A DNA stretch of 20,291 nucleotides, from contig JAFXAV010000087.1 of the NCBI GenBank assembly GCA_017516785.1, positions 1 through 20,291 on the forward strand, written 5' to 3'. The notes below the pieces were generated by a model. The model was not told the origin of the DNA. It saw nothing but the letters and a program-made list of their open reading frames with translations, and ran no database searches. Position 1 is the first letter of the stretch. Each line of letters starts with the position of its first letter. The position numbers and the translations under genes were made by a program. This document shows, piece by piece, positions 13,838-20,291 of the stretch. This DNA is from Oscillospiraceae bacterium. Lineage in GTDB: Bacteria; Bacillota_A; Clostridia; Oscillospirales; Oscillospiraceae.

Positions 13838-14380
13838 TTAGTTTAAATAAAACAGCTTAGCCAGTCTTTCCACCAGATCAGCCAGTTCTTCCGGTTCCTG
13901 CCGGAAGCCACTGTAATGCCAGCTGTAAATCAGTCCCACCAGACCGCTGAGGCCATAGATCACAACTTCCTTGCTGTTGTCTGCCCAGCCGCTGCGCTGC
14001 AGTCCATGGAGGATTTCGTAATCCTCTTCCAGCACCTTCGTCACCATCCGCTCCAGCAGAAGGCCGGAAAAGCCGTTTTCTGACAGGGCATCCAGAAAAT
14101 CCTTCTGATCCTTCCAGTAAAGCACAAACCGCAGAGATTCACCGGGAATCTCCAGGCTGTAGCTTTCAATACCCAAAATTTGATGATCCACCAGGGCATG
14201 TAGCGCTCCAAGCTTGTTGCTGAACAGATGATAAAACACCCGGCGGCTCACGCCTGCCGACTGACACAGCTGGGTGACGGTGATGTCCTCATAGGGCATT
14301 TTCTGCATCAGCGCCAGCAGACTTTCCGCCACCTGGTGCTGATTCCGCGCCGACACTTCCGTAACACATTTGCGGTACAT
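13838..14380 (-). CDS. TetR-family transcriptional regulator
   Basis: A 180-residue DNA-binding protein. The N-terminal helix-turn-helix is clear: ITVTQLCQSAGVSRRVFYHL (33-52), where SAGVSRRVFYHLF is the recognition-helix region. The rest is a helical ligand-binding domain without recognisable ligand signature. The start at 14380 follows GGGAGGGG by a few bases. Three targets are plausible: its own promoter, the divergent shikimate dehydrogenase homologue, or the GH2 gene downstream on the same strand (TetR-type GusR proteins control glucuronidase genes in enterobacteria, which is only an analogy). A near-palindrome GTTGTCGATAAC in the divergent region favours autoregulation. Confidence 0.88.
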   Translation of the reverse strand: MYRKCVTEVSARNQHQVAESLLALMQKMPYEDITVTQLCQSAGVSRRVFYHLFSNKLGALHALVDHQILGIESYSLEIPGESLRFVLYWKDQKDFLDALSENGFSGLLLERMVTKVLEEDYEILHGLQRSGWADNSKEVVIYGLSGLVGLIYSWHYSGFRQEPEELADLVERLAKLFYLN

Positions 14381-14411
14381 GCATGCCCCTCCCTTTCAAT
14401 CGTTTTTTTCC

Positions 14412-14439
14412 ATTATAACAGAAAATCAGCCGTTGTCGA
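14412..14439 (-). promoter_or_regulatory. Promoter of the TetR gene
   Basis: On the minus strand TCGACA (14439-14434) and a perfect TATAAT (14417-14412) are 16 bp apart. The -35 lies inside the near-palindrome GTTGTCGATAAC (14432-14443; 10 of 12 positions symmetric), so a bound repressor would block it. Confidence 0.6.
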
Positions 14440-14450
14440 TAACCAAATTA

Positions 14451-14479
14451 TTGCCTTTTGGCCCGATTCATGCCATAAT
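14451..14479 (+). promoter_or_regulatory. Promoter of the shikimate dehydrogenase homologue
   Basis: TTGCCT (14451-14456) and CATAAT (14474-14479) stand 17 bp apart. The -35 begins 8 bp downstream of the near-palindrome at 14432-14443. GAGGAGG (14491-14497) precedes the ATG at 14506. Confidence 0.55.
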
Positions 14480-14505
14480 AAAAGAAAAACGAGGAGGATT
14501 CCCCT

Positions 14506-15360
14506 ATGAGCAAAAATTACCGTTCCCAGCTGGTGGGCGCTTTCGGTTGTCCCATTGAGGAAAATCCCACCGGTGTCATGGAAGAAGCCGCATTCCGGGC
14601 CAAGAGTCTGGATTTCCGGTACCTGACTATCCGGGTAAATCCCGGCCATCTGGAGGCCGCCATGCAGGGCATCCGGGCTATGAATTTCCGGGGCATCAAC
14701 CTGACCATCCCTCACAAGGTGGAAGTCCTCCAGTATCTGGATGAGCTGTCCGAAGCCGCTCAGATCATCGGCGCTGTCAACATGGTGGTCAACAACGACG
14801 GCAAACTTTGGGGCGAGAATACCGACGGCAAGGGTTTCCTCATGTCCCTGGAAAACGAAGGCGTCACCGTCGCGGGCAAAACCGTGGCAATTCTGGGCGC
14901 AGGCGGTGCCTCCCGGGCCATCAGTGTCGAATGTGCACTGGCCGGCGCAAAGAAGATCTACATCGTCAACCGGAACAAAGAACGTGGCGAAGAACTGACC
15001 CGGCTGCTGCTTGACAAGACTGCCGCCGAAGCAATTTACATCCCCTGGCAGGGTGCTGTGGAAGTACCTCAGGATGCGGACATTCTGGTCAACGGAACCT
15101 GTGTAGGCCTGTTCCCGGATGTGGATCAGAAGCCTGACATGGACTATGACACTGTCCGCCCCGGCATGGTGGTCAGCGATGTCATCTTCAATGACCCCAA
15201 CAGCCTGTTCCTGCGGGAAGCTGAAAAGCGGGGCGCCAAGACCATCAACGGTCTTGGCATGCTGGTCAATCAGGGCGCGCTGAATTTCACCCTCTGGACT
15301 GGTGTGGAAGCGCCTTCCGATGTGATGATGGACACCCTGAAACAGGAATTTGGCCTCTGA
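14506..15360 (+). CDS. Shikimate/quinate dehydrogenase family protein with altered SxS motif
   Basis: A 284-residue NAD(P)-dependent oxidoreductase of the AroE family. The catalytic pair is present: Lys71 in NLTIPHK (65-71) and Asp107 in ENTDGKGF (104-111). The nucleotide site is GAGGASRA (131-138), and NRN (155-157) after the second strand favours NADP. Gln257 in MLVNQGALNF is the usual C-terminal substrate residue. The N-terminal substrate motif differs: AroE has HSxS, two serines holding the shikimate carboxylate, but here the matching stretch is EENPT (18-22), giving Asn and Thr. So it may be a quinate, aminoshikimate or other polyol-acid dehydrogenase instead of housekeeping AroE. No other aromatic pathway gene is near. 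Divergent from the TetR gene; a terminator follows. Confidence 0.85.
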   Translation: MSKNYRSQLVGAFGCPIEENPTGVMEEAAFRAKSLDFRYLTIRVNPGHLEAAMQGIRAMNFRGINLTIPHKVEVLQYLDELSEAAQIIGAVNMVVNNDGKLWGENTDGKGFLMSLENEGVTVAGKTVAILGAGGASRAISVECALAGAKKIYIVNRNKERGEELTRLLLDKTAAEAIYIPWQGAVEVPQDADILVNGTCVGLFPDVDQKPDMDYDTVRPGMVVSDVIFNDPNSLFLREAEKRGAKTINGLGMLVNQGALNFTLWTGVEAPSDVMMDTLKQEFGL

Positions 15361-15372
15361 AACCGAAAAGAA

Positions 15373-15403
15373 AAGCGGGACCCAACGGGTCCCGCTTATT
15401 TTT
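15373..15403. terminator. Bidirectional terminator after the shikimate dehydrogenase homologue
   Basis: AAGCGGGACCC (15373-15383) pairs perfectly with GGGTCCCGCTT (15387-15397) over AAC, followed by ATTTTT on the plus strand. On the minus strand the tail is TTTTCTTTT. It also ends the five-gene minus-strand operon that stops at 15402. Confidence 0.9.
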
Positions 15404-16136
15404 ATGCCGACATGGCATCAAAGGCAATCCGGGCAGCTTCAGGATTCTTGTTGCATTCCATATGCCACAGGCGCGTTTTTTCAGCCAAAGCATCCACCAG
15501 TGCCAGGAATTTTTCCTCTTTTCCTGGATCCAGAGGGCAGTAGGCTTCATGCCGCAGCCGGGCAATCACTTCCGCCCGTTCTGCCCTGCGGATGCGGTTT
15601 TCCACGCCCCGCTCCAGAACACAGATGCCCTGCAAGGGCAAGGTAATGTTGGCATCCAGACCGTGCTTGCCGCTCCAGGGGGAGCCGCAGGCAAACACGC
15701 CTTCTTCCGTGATTTTCAGGAAGGGCTTGTCATCGTTGACCATCACCGCGCGGTTTCCGAATACCTCCCGCCACAGCCTGGTGTGGGTGGATTTTCCGGT
15801 GCCGCTTTTGGCGGTGAAGAGGTAGGCTCTGCCTTCCACCGCGATGGTGCTGCCGTGAAAAAGCAGAACATCCCGTTCAAAGAGGAATTCTGCAAATTTC
15901 CGCTGAATGGCCGCCCGCTCCAAAAACATATCCGTAAAAATCCGCTTCCGGAAGCCTTCCAGTCTTGCCTCTTCCAGAAGCTCCTTCTGCTCAAAAATCA
16001 AATCCTCACGGGTGATTTCTGCTGCAAATTCCGGCTCTTTTTCCGAAAAATAGGGTTTCAAATAGTCCTTCGTGCTTTCAAAAAGGCTGTGAATCAATGC
16101 CGTATATCCGGCGATTTCCATTTTGAACTCTGCCAT
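15402..16136 (-). CDS. HPr kinase/PEPCK-like P-loop protein
   Basis: A 244-residue protein with the P-loop of the HprK/PEP carboxykinase group: AKSGTGKSTH (109-118), preceded by LLFHGSTIAVEGRAYLF (91-107) and followed by VMVNDDKPFL (131-140), whose paired Asp residues match the metal/general-base site, and GSPWSGKHG (151-159). The N-terminal 85 residues are helical and lack the HprK sensor domain. Such single-domain kinases are widespread in Clostridia, sometimes near PqqD-like or peptide-modification genes; none is seen here. A true HprK would be about 310 residues and carry a K3-type loop, so this is a relative and not HprK itself. Substrate unknown. It starts 5 bp after the upstream stop with only a weak AAGG site, so it probably depends on upstream translation. 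Confidence 0.75.
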   Translation of the reverse strand: MAEFKMEIAGYTALIHSLFESTKDYLKPYFSEKEPEFAAEITREDLIFEQKELLEEARLEGFRKRIFTDMFLERAAIQRKFAEFLFERDVLLFHGSTIAVEGRAYLFTAKSGTGKSTHTRLWREVFGNRAVMVNDDKPFLKITEEGVFACGSPWSGKHGLDANITLPLQGICVLERGVENRIRRAERAEVIARLRHEAYCPLDPGKEEKFLALVDALAEKTRLWHMECNKNPEAARIAFDAMSA

Positions 16137-16141
16137 AAGCC

Positions 16142-17206
16142 TTAACCCAGGCAGCTGCCGCAGGGTTCGTAGCCTGCCGCAATGGCCTCATTGTAGGAAG
16201 AGAACTCCACCCGGTTTTTCTCACTGGGCAGGTTCTTGCAGTCGGGACTGTGGAGCTTCATGGAATTCTTATTACCCACATAAACCACTTTTTCGCCGCT
16301 TTCCACATCCTCAGGAGATGCGTTCTGGTTCTCCCAGGTGATGGTGACATTATAGCCGTCGGTGGTGGCGCAGACGGTGCCCAGAATATCGGTGCGGAAC
16401 ATGGGAATACCCGCATCGGCATAACGGGAAGTGACGGACTCATGGGGATGGCCGTAGGAGTTGTCCTCGCCCACGGAGATGATGGCATACTCCGGGTCCG
16501 TCTCATAGACGAAGCGGTAGCCGGAGGAGGTATCGGAACCGTGGTGTCCCACCTTCAGCACATCCACATTCCAGTCGAATCTGCCGTCCCAGTAGTCCAG
16601 CATATCGTTTTCCGCAGCGGTTTCCATATCGCCGGTAAAGAGGAACCGGGTTTCCGTATGCTCTGCCAACACGATGATAGAGGTGTCATTGGTCTCAGCA
16701 TAACTTCTGGTGGGTCCTAGAATTGTAAACCTCGTCTGTCCCACGATGAACTCATCGCCGGGGGCAGGAATGGTCATTTCCAGACCCTGCTGGTCGGTGT
16801 AGTGAAGGAAATCATCAAAAATGTCGGAAGAGTAGGTCCGGGTAGGGGCATAGACCGCTTTGGTGGGGAACACCGCCAGCACCGAGGGCAGGCCGCCCAC
16901 ATGGTCCTCATGGGCGTGGCTGCAGATAACCGCTTCCAGTTCCTCAACGCCCTGCTGCTGCAGATACGAAACCACCATCTGGCCGTCCTCCCGGTTGCCG
17001 CCGTCGATGAGGACGAACTTTCCGTCAGTCTCAATCAGAGCGCAGTCCGCCTGACCCACGTCGATGTAGTGGACGGTAAGCATATCGCTCCCGGTGGAAT
17101 CCGGATCCAGGCTGGGCTGAGGCTGGGTGGGCATCTGCACGACCACTTCCACACAGCCGCAGAGGAGAATCGAAATAATTAATATCAGGGAAATCAGTTT
17201 TTTCAT
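16142..17206 (-). CDS. ComEC/Rec2-like metallo-beta-lactamase-fold lipoprotein with Ada-like zinc tail
   Basis: A 354-residue exported hydrolase. The signal ends in lipobox LCGC with Cys18 as lipid anchor, then a Pro-rich linker to about 40. The metallo-hydrolase core has VHYIDVGQAD (45-54), HAHEDH (97-102) as metal ligands, TGD (191-193) and VGHHGSD (219-225), the pattern of the C-terminal domain of competence protein ComEC. No membrane channel domain is present, so it is not ComEC. The last 50 residues, from VVYVGNK (307-313), hold His319-x3-Cys323 and Cys349-x2-Cys352, like the Ada-type zinc module fused to surface nucleases. This points to cleavage of extracellular phosphodiesters, possibly nucleic acid, at the cell surface; that is inference. 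It is coupled by ATGA to the dehydrogenase gene before it. Confidence 0.85.
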   Translation of the reverse strand: MKKLISLILIISILLCGCVEVVVQMPTQPQPSLDPDSTGSDMLTVHYIDVGQADCALIETDGKFVLIDGGNREDGQMVVSYLQQQGVEELEAVICSHAHEDHVGGLPSVLAVFPTKAVYAPTRTYSSDIFDDFLHYTDQQGLEMTIPAPGDEFIVGQTRFTILGPTRSYAETNDTSIIVLAEHTETRFLFTGDMETAAENDMLDYWDGRFDWNVDVLKVGHHGSDTSSGYRFVYETDPEYAIISVGEDNSYGHPHESVTSRYADAGIPMFRTDILGTVCATTDGYNVTITWENQNASPEDVESGEKVVYVGNKNSMKLHSPDCKNLPSEKNRVEFSSYNEAIAAGYEPCGSCLG

Positions 17207-18003
17207 TTGGTAGTCAATCCTTGGTTATTCTTGGGTTTCTTCTGCTGGTTCAGCCAGATGTCCATGACGAACCGGTGGGGAACAAATTTCACCAGCTTCA
17301 CCTGCAGCTTCACAGGCAGACCGTGGACGGAGTAGTCCTTTTTGCTGCGGTAGAGGTCACGAAGGCCGGTGGCGACACAATCTTTGGCTTCGTAAAGCCG
17401 GTCAAAGTACTGCACTTCGTTACCCTCGTTGCTTTCAAAGGCCCGGTCAAAAAACTCGGTCTTGACCCAGCCGGGGTTCATTGCCATGCAGCGGATGCCC
17501 TTGCTCTTCAATTCACGGTTCATGGAACGGGAATAGCTGAGGACGAAGGACTTGGTAGCCGCATAGGTGGTGATGTAGGGAACAGGCTGGAATGCGGAAA
17601 GGCTGTCCAGCTGGAGGATGTGGCTGCCCTTTGCCATGTAGGGCACGCACAACCGGGTCATCAGCACCAGGGCCTTGCAATTCAGGTCGATCATCCGGCA
17701 GTCATCCCGCAGGCTCACCCTGTGGTAAGCGCCGAATTTGCCGAAACCTGCGGCATTGACCAGCAGCCTGATGTTTGGTTTTTCGGCTGCCAGCAGCTTT
17801 TCGATTTCTTCGAAGCTTGCCTGTTCACAGAGATCCAGTGCCAGAACCCGCACCGGAACGGAAACTTCCTTTTTCAGAGATTCCAGAGCCTCTGCCCGGC
17901 GGGCGATGACCCAGATCTCGTCCACATTCACATATTCGGGCAGCTGGAGCACAAACTCCCGGCCCATACCGGAGCTGGCTCCGGTGACGATTGCAATATT
18001 CAT
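17203..18003 (-). CDS. Short-chain dehydrogenase/reductase (SDR)
   Basis: A 266-residue classical SDR. The cofactor loop is TGASSGMG (7-14), then Ala34-Arg35-Arg36 after the second strand, which favours NADPH. NAAG (83-86) stabilises the sheet, and the catalytic set is Ser134 (or Ser136) with Tyr147-x3-Lys151. The C-terminal part after about 225 is basic and ends in KKPKNNQG, without a membrane segment. Closest in general pattern to DltE/YqjQ-type SDRs; the substrate cannot be read from sequence. It overlaps both neighbours by ATGA (18000-18003 and 17203-17206), and AGGAGGAAT stands before its start. Confidence 0.85.
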   Translation of the reverse strand: MNIAIVTGASSGMGREFVLQLPEYVNVDEIWVIARRAEALESLKKEVSVPVRVLALDLCEQASFEEIEKLLAAEKPNIRLLVNAAGFGKFGAYHRVSLRDDCRMIDLNCKALVLMTRLCVPYMAKGSHILQLDSLSAFQPVPYITTYAATKSFVLSYSRSMNRELKSKGIRCMAMNPGWVKTEFFDRAFESNEGNEVQYFDRLYEAKDCVATGLRDLYRSKKDYSVHGLPVKLQVKLVKFVPHRFVMDIWLNQQKKPKNNQGLTTK

Positions 18004-19319
18004 CGGTATTCCTCCTGTACAAATTTCAGCAAAACCTCTTTTTCATTGGGCAGCTGTTCGTCCAGGACTCTGCCCAGCAGATCATTGAGGCAGCTGCCGA
18101 TTTCCTTGCCGGAAAAACCCAGAGCCATCAGGTCATGGCCGTTGACGGCCAGATCTTTCAGAGTCAGGCAGGAGGCCTCCTCCCGGACTTCCGCCACCAG
18201 AGCCTTCAGCTGATCAAACTGCCGGAATTCCTCCGGATTGCCGGTACCCTTGCTGCCCATGTCCGCTTCCTGCAGCGCCAGAAGCGCATCCATGGTTTCA
18301 GGACCCAGTTTGCTCATCCAGCGGCGGATTACTTTTTTATCCATGGGGAACTTGTTCATATGCAGACCGATCAGTTCCACCGTGCCCTCCCGAAGGGCCG
18401 TTGGAGCCTTCAGGCGATGGAGAATCTCATCCGCCAACTCCGCGCTGACCTTGGCGTGGCCGTAGAAATGGCCCCGGCCGGTTTCATCAGTGGTGAAGGT
18501 GGCGATTTTTCCGGTGTCATGGAGCAGACCTGCCCAGCGAAGAGTCAGTTCCGCAGGAACTCCGGCGGTGACATGGGCGGTGTGGGTAAAGAGGTCATAG
18601 GCATGGTGGGGGCTGCGCTGATCAAAGCCGATCATAGGCTCCAGCTCCGGGATCACCGCCGCGAGAATCGGGGCAAAGCGGAGCAGATCTTCCTCATCCG
18701 CAGATACCAGAAGTTTACATAACTCCGAAAGCACCCGTTCCTTTGCCAGATTCTCCATCAGGTGCCGCAGCTGAATCATGGCATCCAGAGTCGCTTCTTC
18801 CGGAACCAGGTCATACTTCGCTGCAAACCGGGCGCCCCGGAGAATCCGCAGGGAATCCTCCTGGAATCGGGCGGTGGGATCACCCACGGCCCGCAGGACA
18901 TGGTTTTTCAGGTCTTCCCGGCCGCCGAAGGGATCGGCAAATCCCCGGGTGGGGGAATAGGCCATGGCATTGACGGTAAAATCCCGGCGGGCAAGATCCC
19001 CCTCAATTTCGGGAACAAATTTCACCCATTCCGGGTGCCGGTTGTCCCGGTAATCGCCCTCGGTACGGAAAGTGGTGATCTCCACCACGCCGCCCTCGGT
19101 GATGACACCCACGGTGCCGTGTTTTTTTCCCGCCAGCACCAGACCGCAACCTGAAAATACTTCCTCTGTCTGCTCCGGCAGGGCAGAGGTGCACATATCA
19201 TAGTCGGAAGGAGCCAGGCCCAGAATCGAATCCCGGACGCAGCCGCCCACGATGTAGGCAGAAAAACCTGCCTTTTCCAGTCGGTCGATACAATTTTGAA
19301 CGTATGCCGGTATGAACAT
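18000..19319 (-). CDS. cca: CCA tRNA nucleotidyltransferase with HD domain
   Basis: A 439-residue enzyme that builds or repairs the 3' CCA end of tRNA. The class II polymerase head is intact: GGCVRDSILG (25-34), the metal aspartates in DYD (39-41), RRDFTVNAMA (111-120) with the arginine and aspartate that read the incoming nucleotide, and EDSLRILRGARFA (154-166). An HD-type segment LRWAGLLHDTGK (260-271) with His267-Asp268 and HHAYDLFTHTAHV (238-250) follows. Length is usual for the HD-containing form. It starts at 19319, four bases after the membrane protein stop, with AGGAGGTG lying inside that upstream gene. This is the only clear housekeeping gene of the operon. Confidence 0.93.
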   Translation of the reverse strand: MFIPAYVQNCIDRLEKAGFSAYIVGGCVRDSILGLAPSDYDMCTSALPEQTEEVFSGCGLVLAGKKHGTVGVITEGGVVEITTFRTEGDYRDNRHPEWVKFVPEIEGDLARRDFTVNAMAYSPTRGFADPFGGREDLKNHVLRAVGDPTARFQEDSLRILRGARFAAKYDLVPEEATLDAMIQLRHLMENLAKERVLSELCKLLVSADEEDLLRFAPILAAVIPELEPMIGFDQRSPHHAYDLFTHTAHVTAGVPAELTLRWAGLLHDTGKIATFTTDETGRGHFYGHAKVSAELADEILHRLKAPTALREGTVELIGLHMNKFPMDKKVIRRWMSKLGPETMDALLALQEADMGSKGTGNPEEFRQFDQLKALVAEVREEASCLTLKDLAVNGHDLMALGFSGKEIGSCLNDLLGRVLDEQLPNEKEVLLKFVQEEYR

Positions 19320-19323
19320 ACCC

Positions 19324-20058
19324 TTACACCTCCTCCTGAGGTTTCTCTTTCAGGCTGGTCAGATTGGTCAGGGCCCAGATGCCGCCTGTCAGCAGCACCG
19401 GAATATCCGCTGCCCCGCCCAGCGCCGCAAAGCAAAGATACACCGCAGCCAGACTGGTGGCCCAGAGAACCCGATGGCTGCCCATATCTGCATCAAAGGC
19501 CGCCTGCTGATAAGCCGTCAGCATCAGCGCCGCATAGGCGCCCAGGAAAAACACATAATCCATCAGCTGGGGATCGCTGCTCCAGAACTGATACTGCCAC
19601 ACCATCCGGATGGCGAGACAGGCGCAGAGGGCAGCATTTCCCAAAAAGAGGGGTTTGGCGCCGGCAAGCCGGCAGATGCCCACATAAACCTGACCTGCCG
19701 CGGCAGCAATCATCAGAACAGCCATCAGCATATCCAGGGTCGTATCGAAAGACCGATTCTGCCAGACTGTCATACCCAGGGCCGCAGCCAGTGCAAAACA
19801 GCCAATGCCGCTGGGGGTGGACGCAGGATGAGCGCCCCGGTAATCATCAGCACCGGATACGCTCCGGGTCAGCAGAATCACCGCTGCCAGAATTACTGCA
19901 GTCAACGCAGTCAGGGAAACACCAGCCCAATGTCCGGCAATCAGCAGGCCCTTTTCATCCATGCCGGTGGTATAAAGGACCTTATAAAGCAGCAGGCCCA
20001 GAATGCCCGCCGTCAGAGAAAACAGCTTCAAAAGCTGGGGTTTTATGGATAATTTCAT
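19324..20058 (-). CDS. Polytopic membrane protein of unknown function
   Basis: A 244-residue integral membrane protein; I do not recognise a family. About seven or eight hydrophobic segments are visible, roughly at 11-30, 36-60, 80-96, 104-127, 133-150, 158-182, 189-209 and 210-227, with a basic start (MKLSIKPQ) and an acidic end (KEKPQEEV). No clear enzyme or transporter motif is seen. The start at 20058 is chosen because GGGAGGG lies 8 nt upstream and the protein-like composition begins there; reading further back enters the hairpin repeats. It heads the five-gene run, and its last codons carry the ribosome site of the cca gene, so the two are linked in translation. No convincing promoter is seen upstream; transcription may come from beyond the repeat. 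Confidence 0.75.
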   Translation of the reverse strand: MKLSIKPQLLKLFSLTAGILGLLLYKVLYTTGMDEKGLLIAGHWAGVSLTALTAVILAAVILLTRSVSGADDYRGAHPASTPSGIGCFALAAALGMTVWQNRSFDTTLDMLMAVLMIAAAAGQVYVGICRLAGAKPLFLGNAALCACLAIRMVWQYQFWSSDPQLMDYVFFLGAYAALMLTAYQQAAFDADMGSHRVLWATSLAAVYLCFAALGGAADIPVLLTGGIWALTNLTSLKEKPQEEV

Positions 20059-20100
20059 GGTATATCCCTCCCGGAAATGTATGAGAAGAAATTGCAGTTT

Positions 20101-20282
20101 GCCGAGCTGTTTGGTGGCGAAGCCACCCTCGGCCCCCTCTTTGAGGGGGCTGGCAAAAATCTCTGATTTTTGACTGGGGGAGTGTCGTAATGACGATAGG
20201 ACACTCCCTCCGTCAGCCCTTCGGGCTGCCACCTCACCCAAAGGGACTAAGCGTCCGTAAGCCGCGATGCGGCAACGGTCGC
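20101..20282. repeat. Composite intergenic repeat made of serial hairpins
   Basis: At least six perfect or near-perfect hairpins follow one another. GGTGGC (20113-20118)/GCCACC (20122-20127) sits inside an outer GCCGAG (20101-20106)/CTCGGC (20128-20133). Next come GCCCCCTC (20132-20139)/GAGGGGGC (20143-20150), AAAAATC (20155-20161)/GATTTTT (20165-20171), GGGAGTGTC (20178-20186)/GACACTCCC (20200-20208) and AGCCC/GGGCT (20215-20227). The last is a larger stem from AGCGTCCGT (20249-20257) to ACGGTCGCT (20274-20282), with one T-T mismatch, around GCCGC/GCGGC. No protein is convincing. This fills most of the 233 bases after the membrane protein start. Confidence 0.75.
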
Positions 20283-20291
20283 TAAGCCTCA

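Noticed and set aside
15402..16136. hprK
   Set aside because: It is too short and lacks the N-terminal sensor domain; only the P-loop fold is shared.
16142..17206. Competence gene comEC
   Set aside because: Only the hydrolase-like domain is present; the membrane channel part is missing and a lipobox replaces it.
20059..20241. N-terminal extension of the membrane protein, or a short separate gene
   Set aside because: The reading frame runs through the hairpin repeats and gives low-complexity, non-conserved-looking sequence; the GGGAGGG site supports the start at 20058.

Overview
The window looks like chromosome of an anaerobic gut Clostridia member, most likely Oscillospiraceae/Ruminococcaceae. 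This rests on moderately GC-rich coding sequence, strong AGGAGG ribosome binding sites, short lipoprotein signals of Gram-positive type, an AdhE-like iron alcohol dehydrogenase, intracellular GH13 and GH2 enzymes, and hairpin-rich intergenic repeats at both ends. The genus cannot be fixed from sequence reading alone. I see no rRNA, tRNA, CRISPR array, prophage or insertion sequence.

Layout. (1) 1-124 is a small element with imperfect terminal inverted repeats. (2) 146-3334, minus strand, is a tightly coupled four-gene operon: a nucleoside hydrolase-like protein, a TIGR04282-type nucleotidyl/glycosyltransferase, an APH-fold kinase and a TIGR04283-type GT2. All three junctions are ATGA overlaps. 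(3) 3531-7488, plus strand and divergent from it, is a four-gene ABC importer of the YnjB family: lipoprotein, two permeases and an ATPase. Divergent promoters sit in the 196 bp between them. Together these eight genes are the best candidate for an undescribed system: uptake of an unknown, perhaps glycosidic, compound plus its cleavage, phosphorylation, activation and transfer. (4) 7529-9285, minus strand, holds an iron alcohol dehydrogenase followed by a coupled NUDIX hydrolase. (5) 9474-11372 (plus) is a cytoplasmic GH13 alpha-glucan hydrolase and 11428-13686 (minus) is a GH2 beta-glycosidase. They converge on a shared terminator, and both upstream regions carry the word ATATGTACA. (6) 13838-14380 (minus) is a TetR regulator, divergent from 14506-15360 (plus), a shikimate dehydrogenase homologue with an altered substrate-binding motif. 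(7) 15402-20058, minus strand, is a five-gene run: membrane protein, CCA-adding enzyme, short-chain dehydrogenase, ComEC-like metallo-hydrolase lipoprotein and an HPr-kinase/PEPCK-like P-loop protein. (8) 20101-20282 is a string of hairpins sharing a module with the left-end element.

Genes are packed, most gaps are under 200 bp, and three convergent junctions (7489-7528, 11373-11427, 15361-15401) carry clear bidirectional hairpin terminators. The longest gaps are 3335-3530 (divergent promoters), 9286-9473 (divergent promoters) and 20059-20291 (repeats). Homology statements come from recognising motifs by eye, not from database searches.
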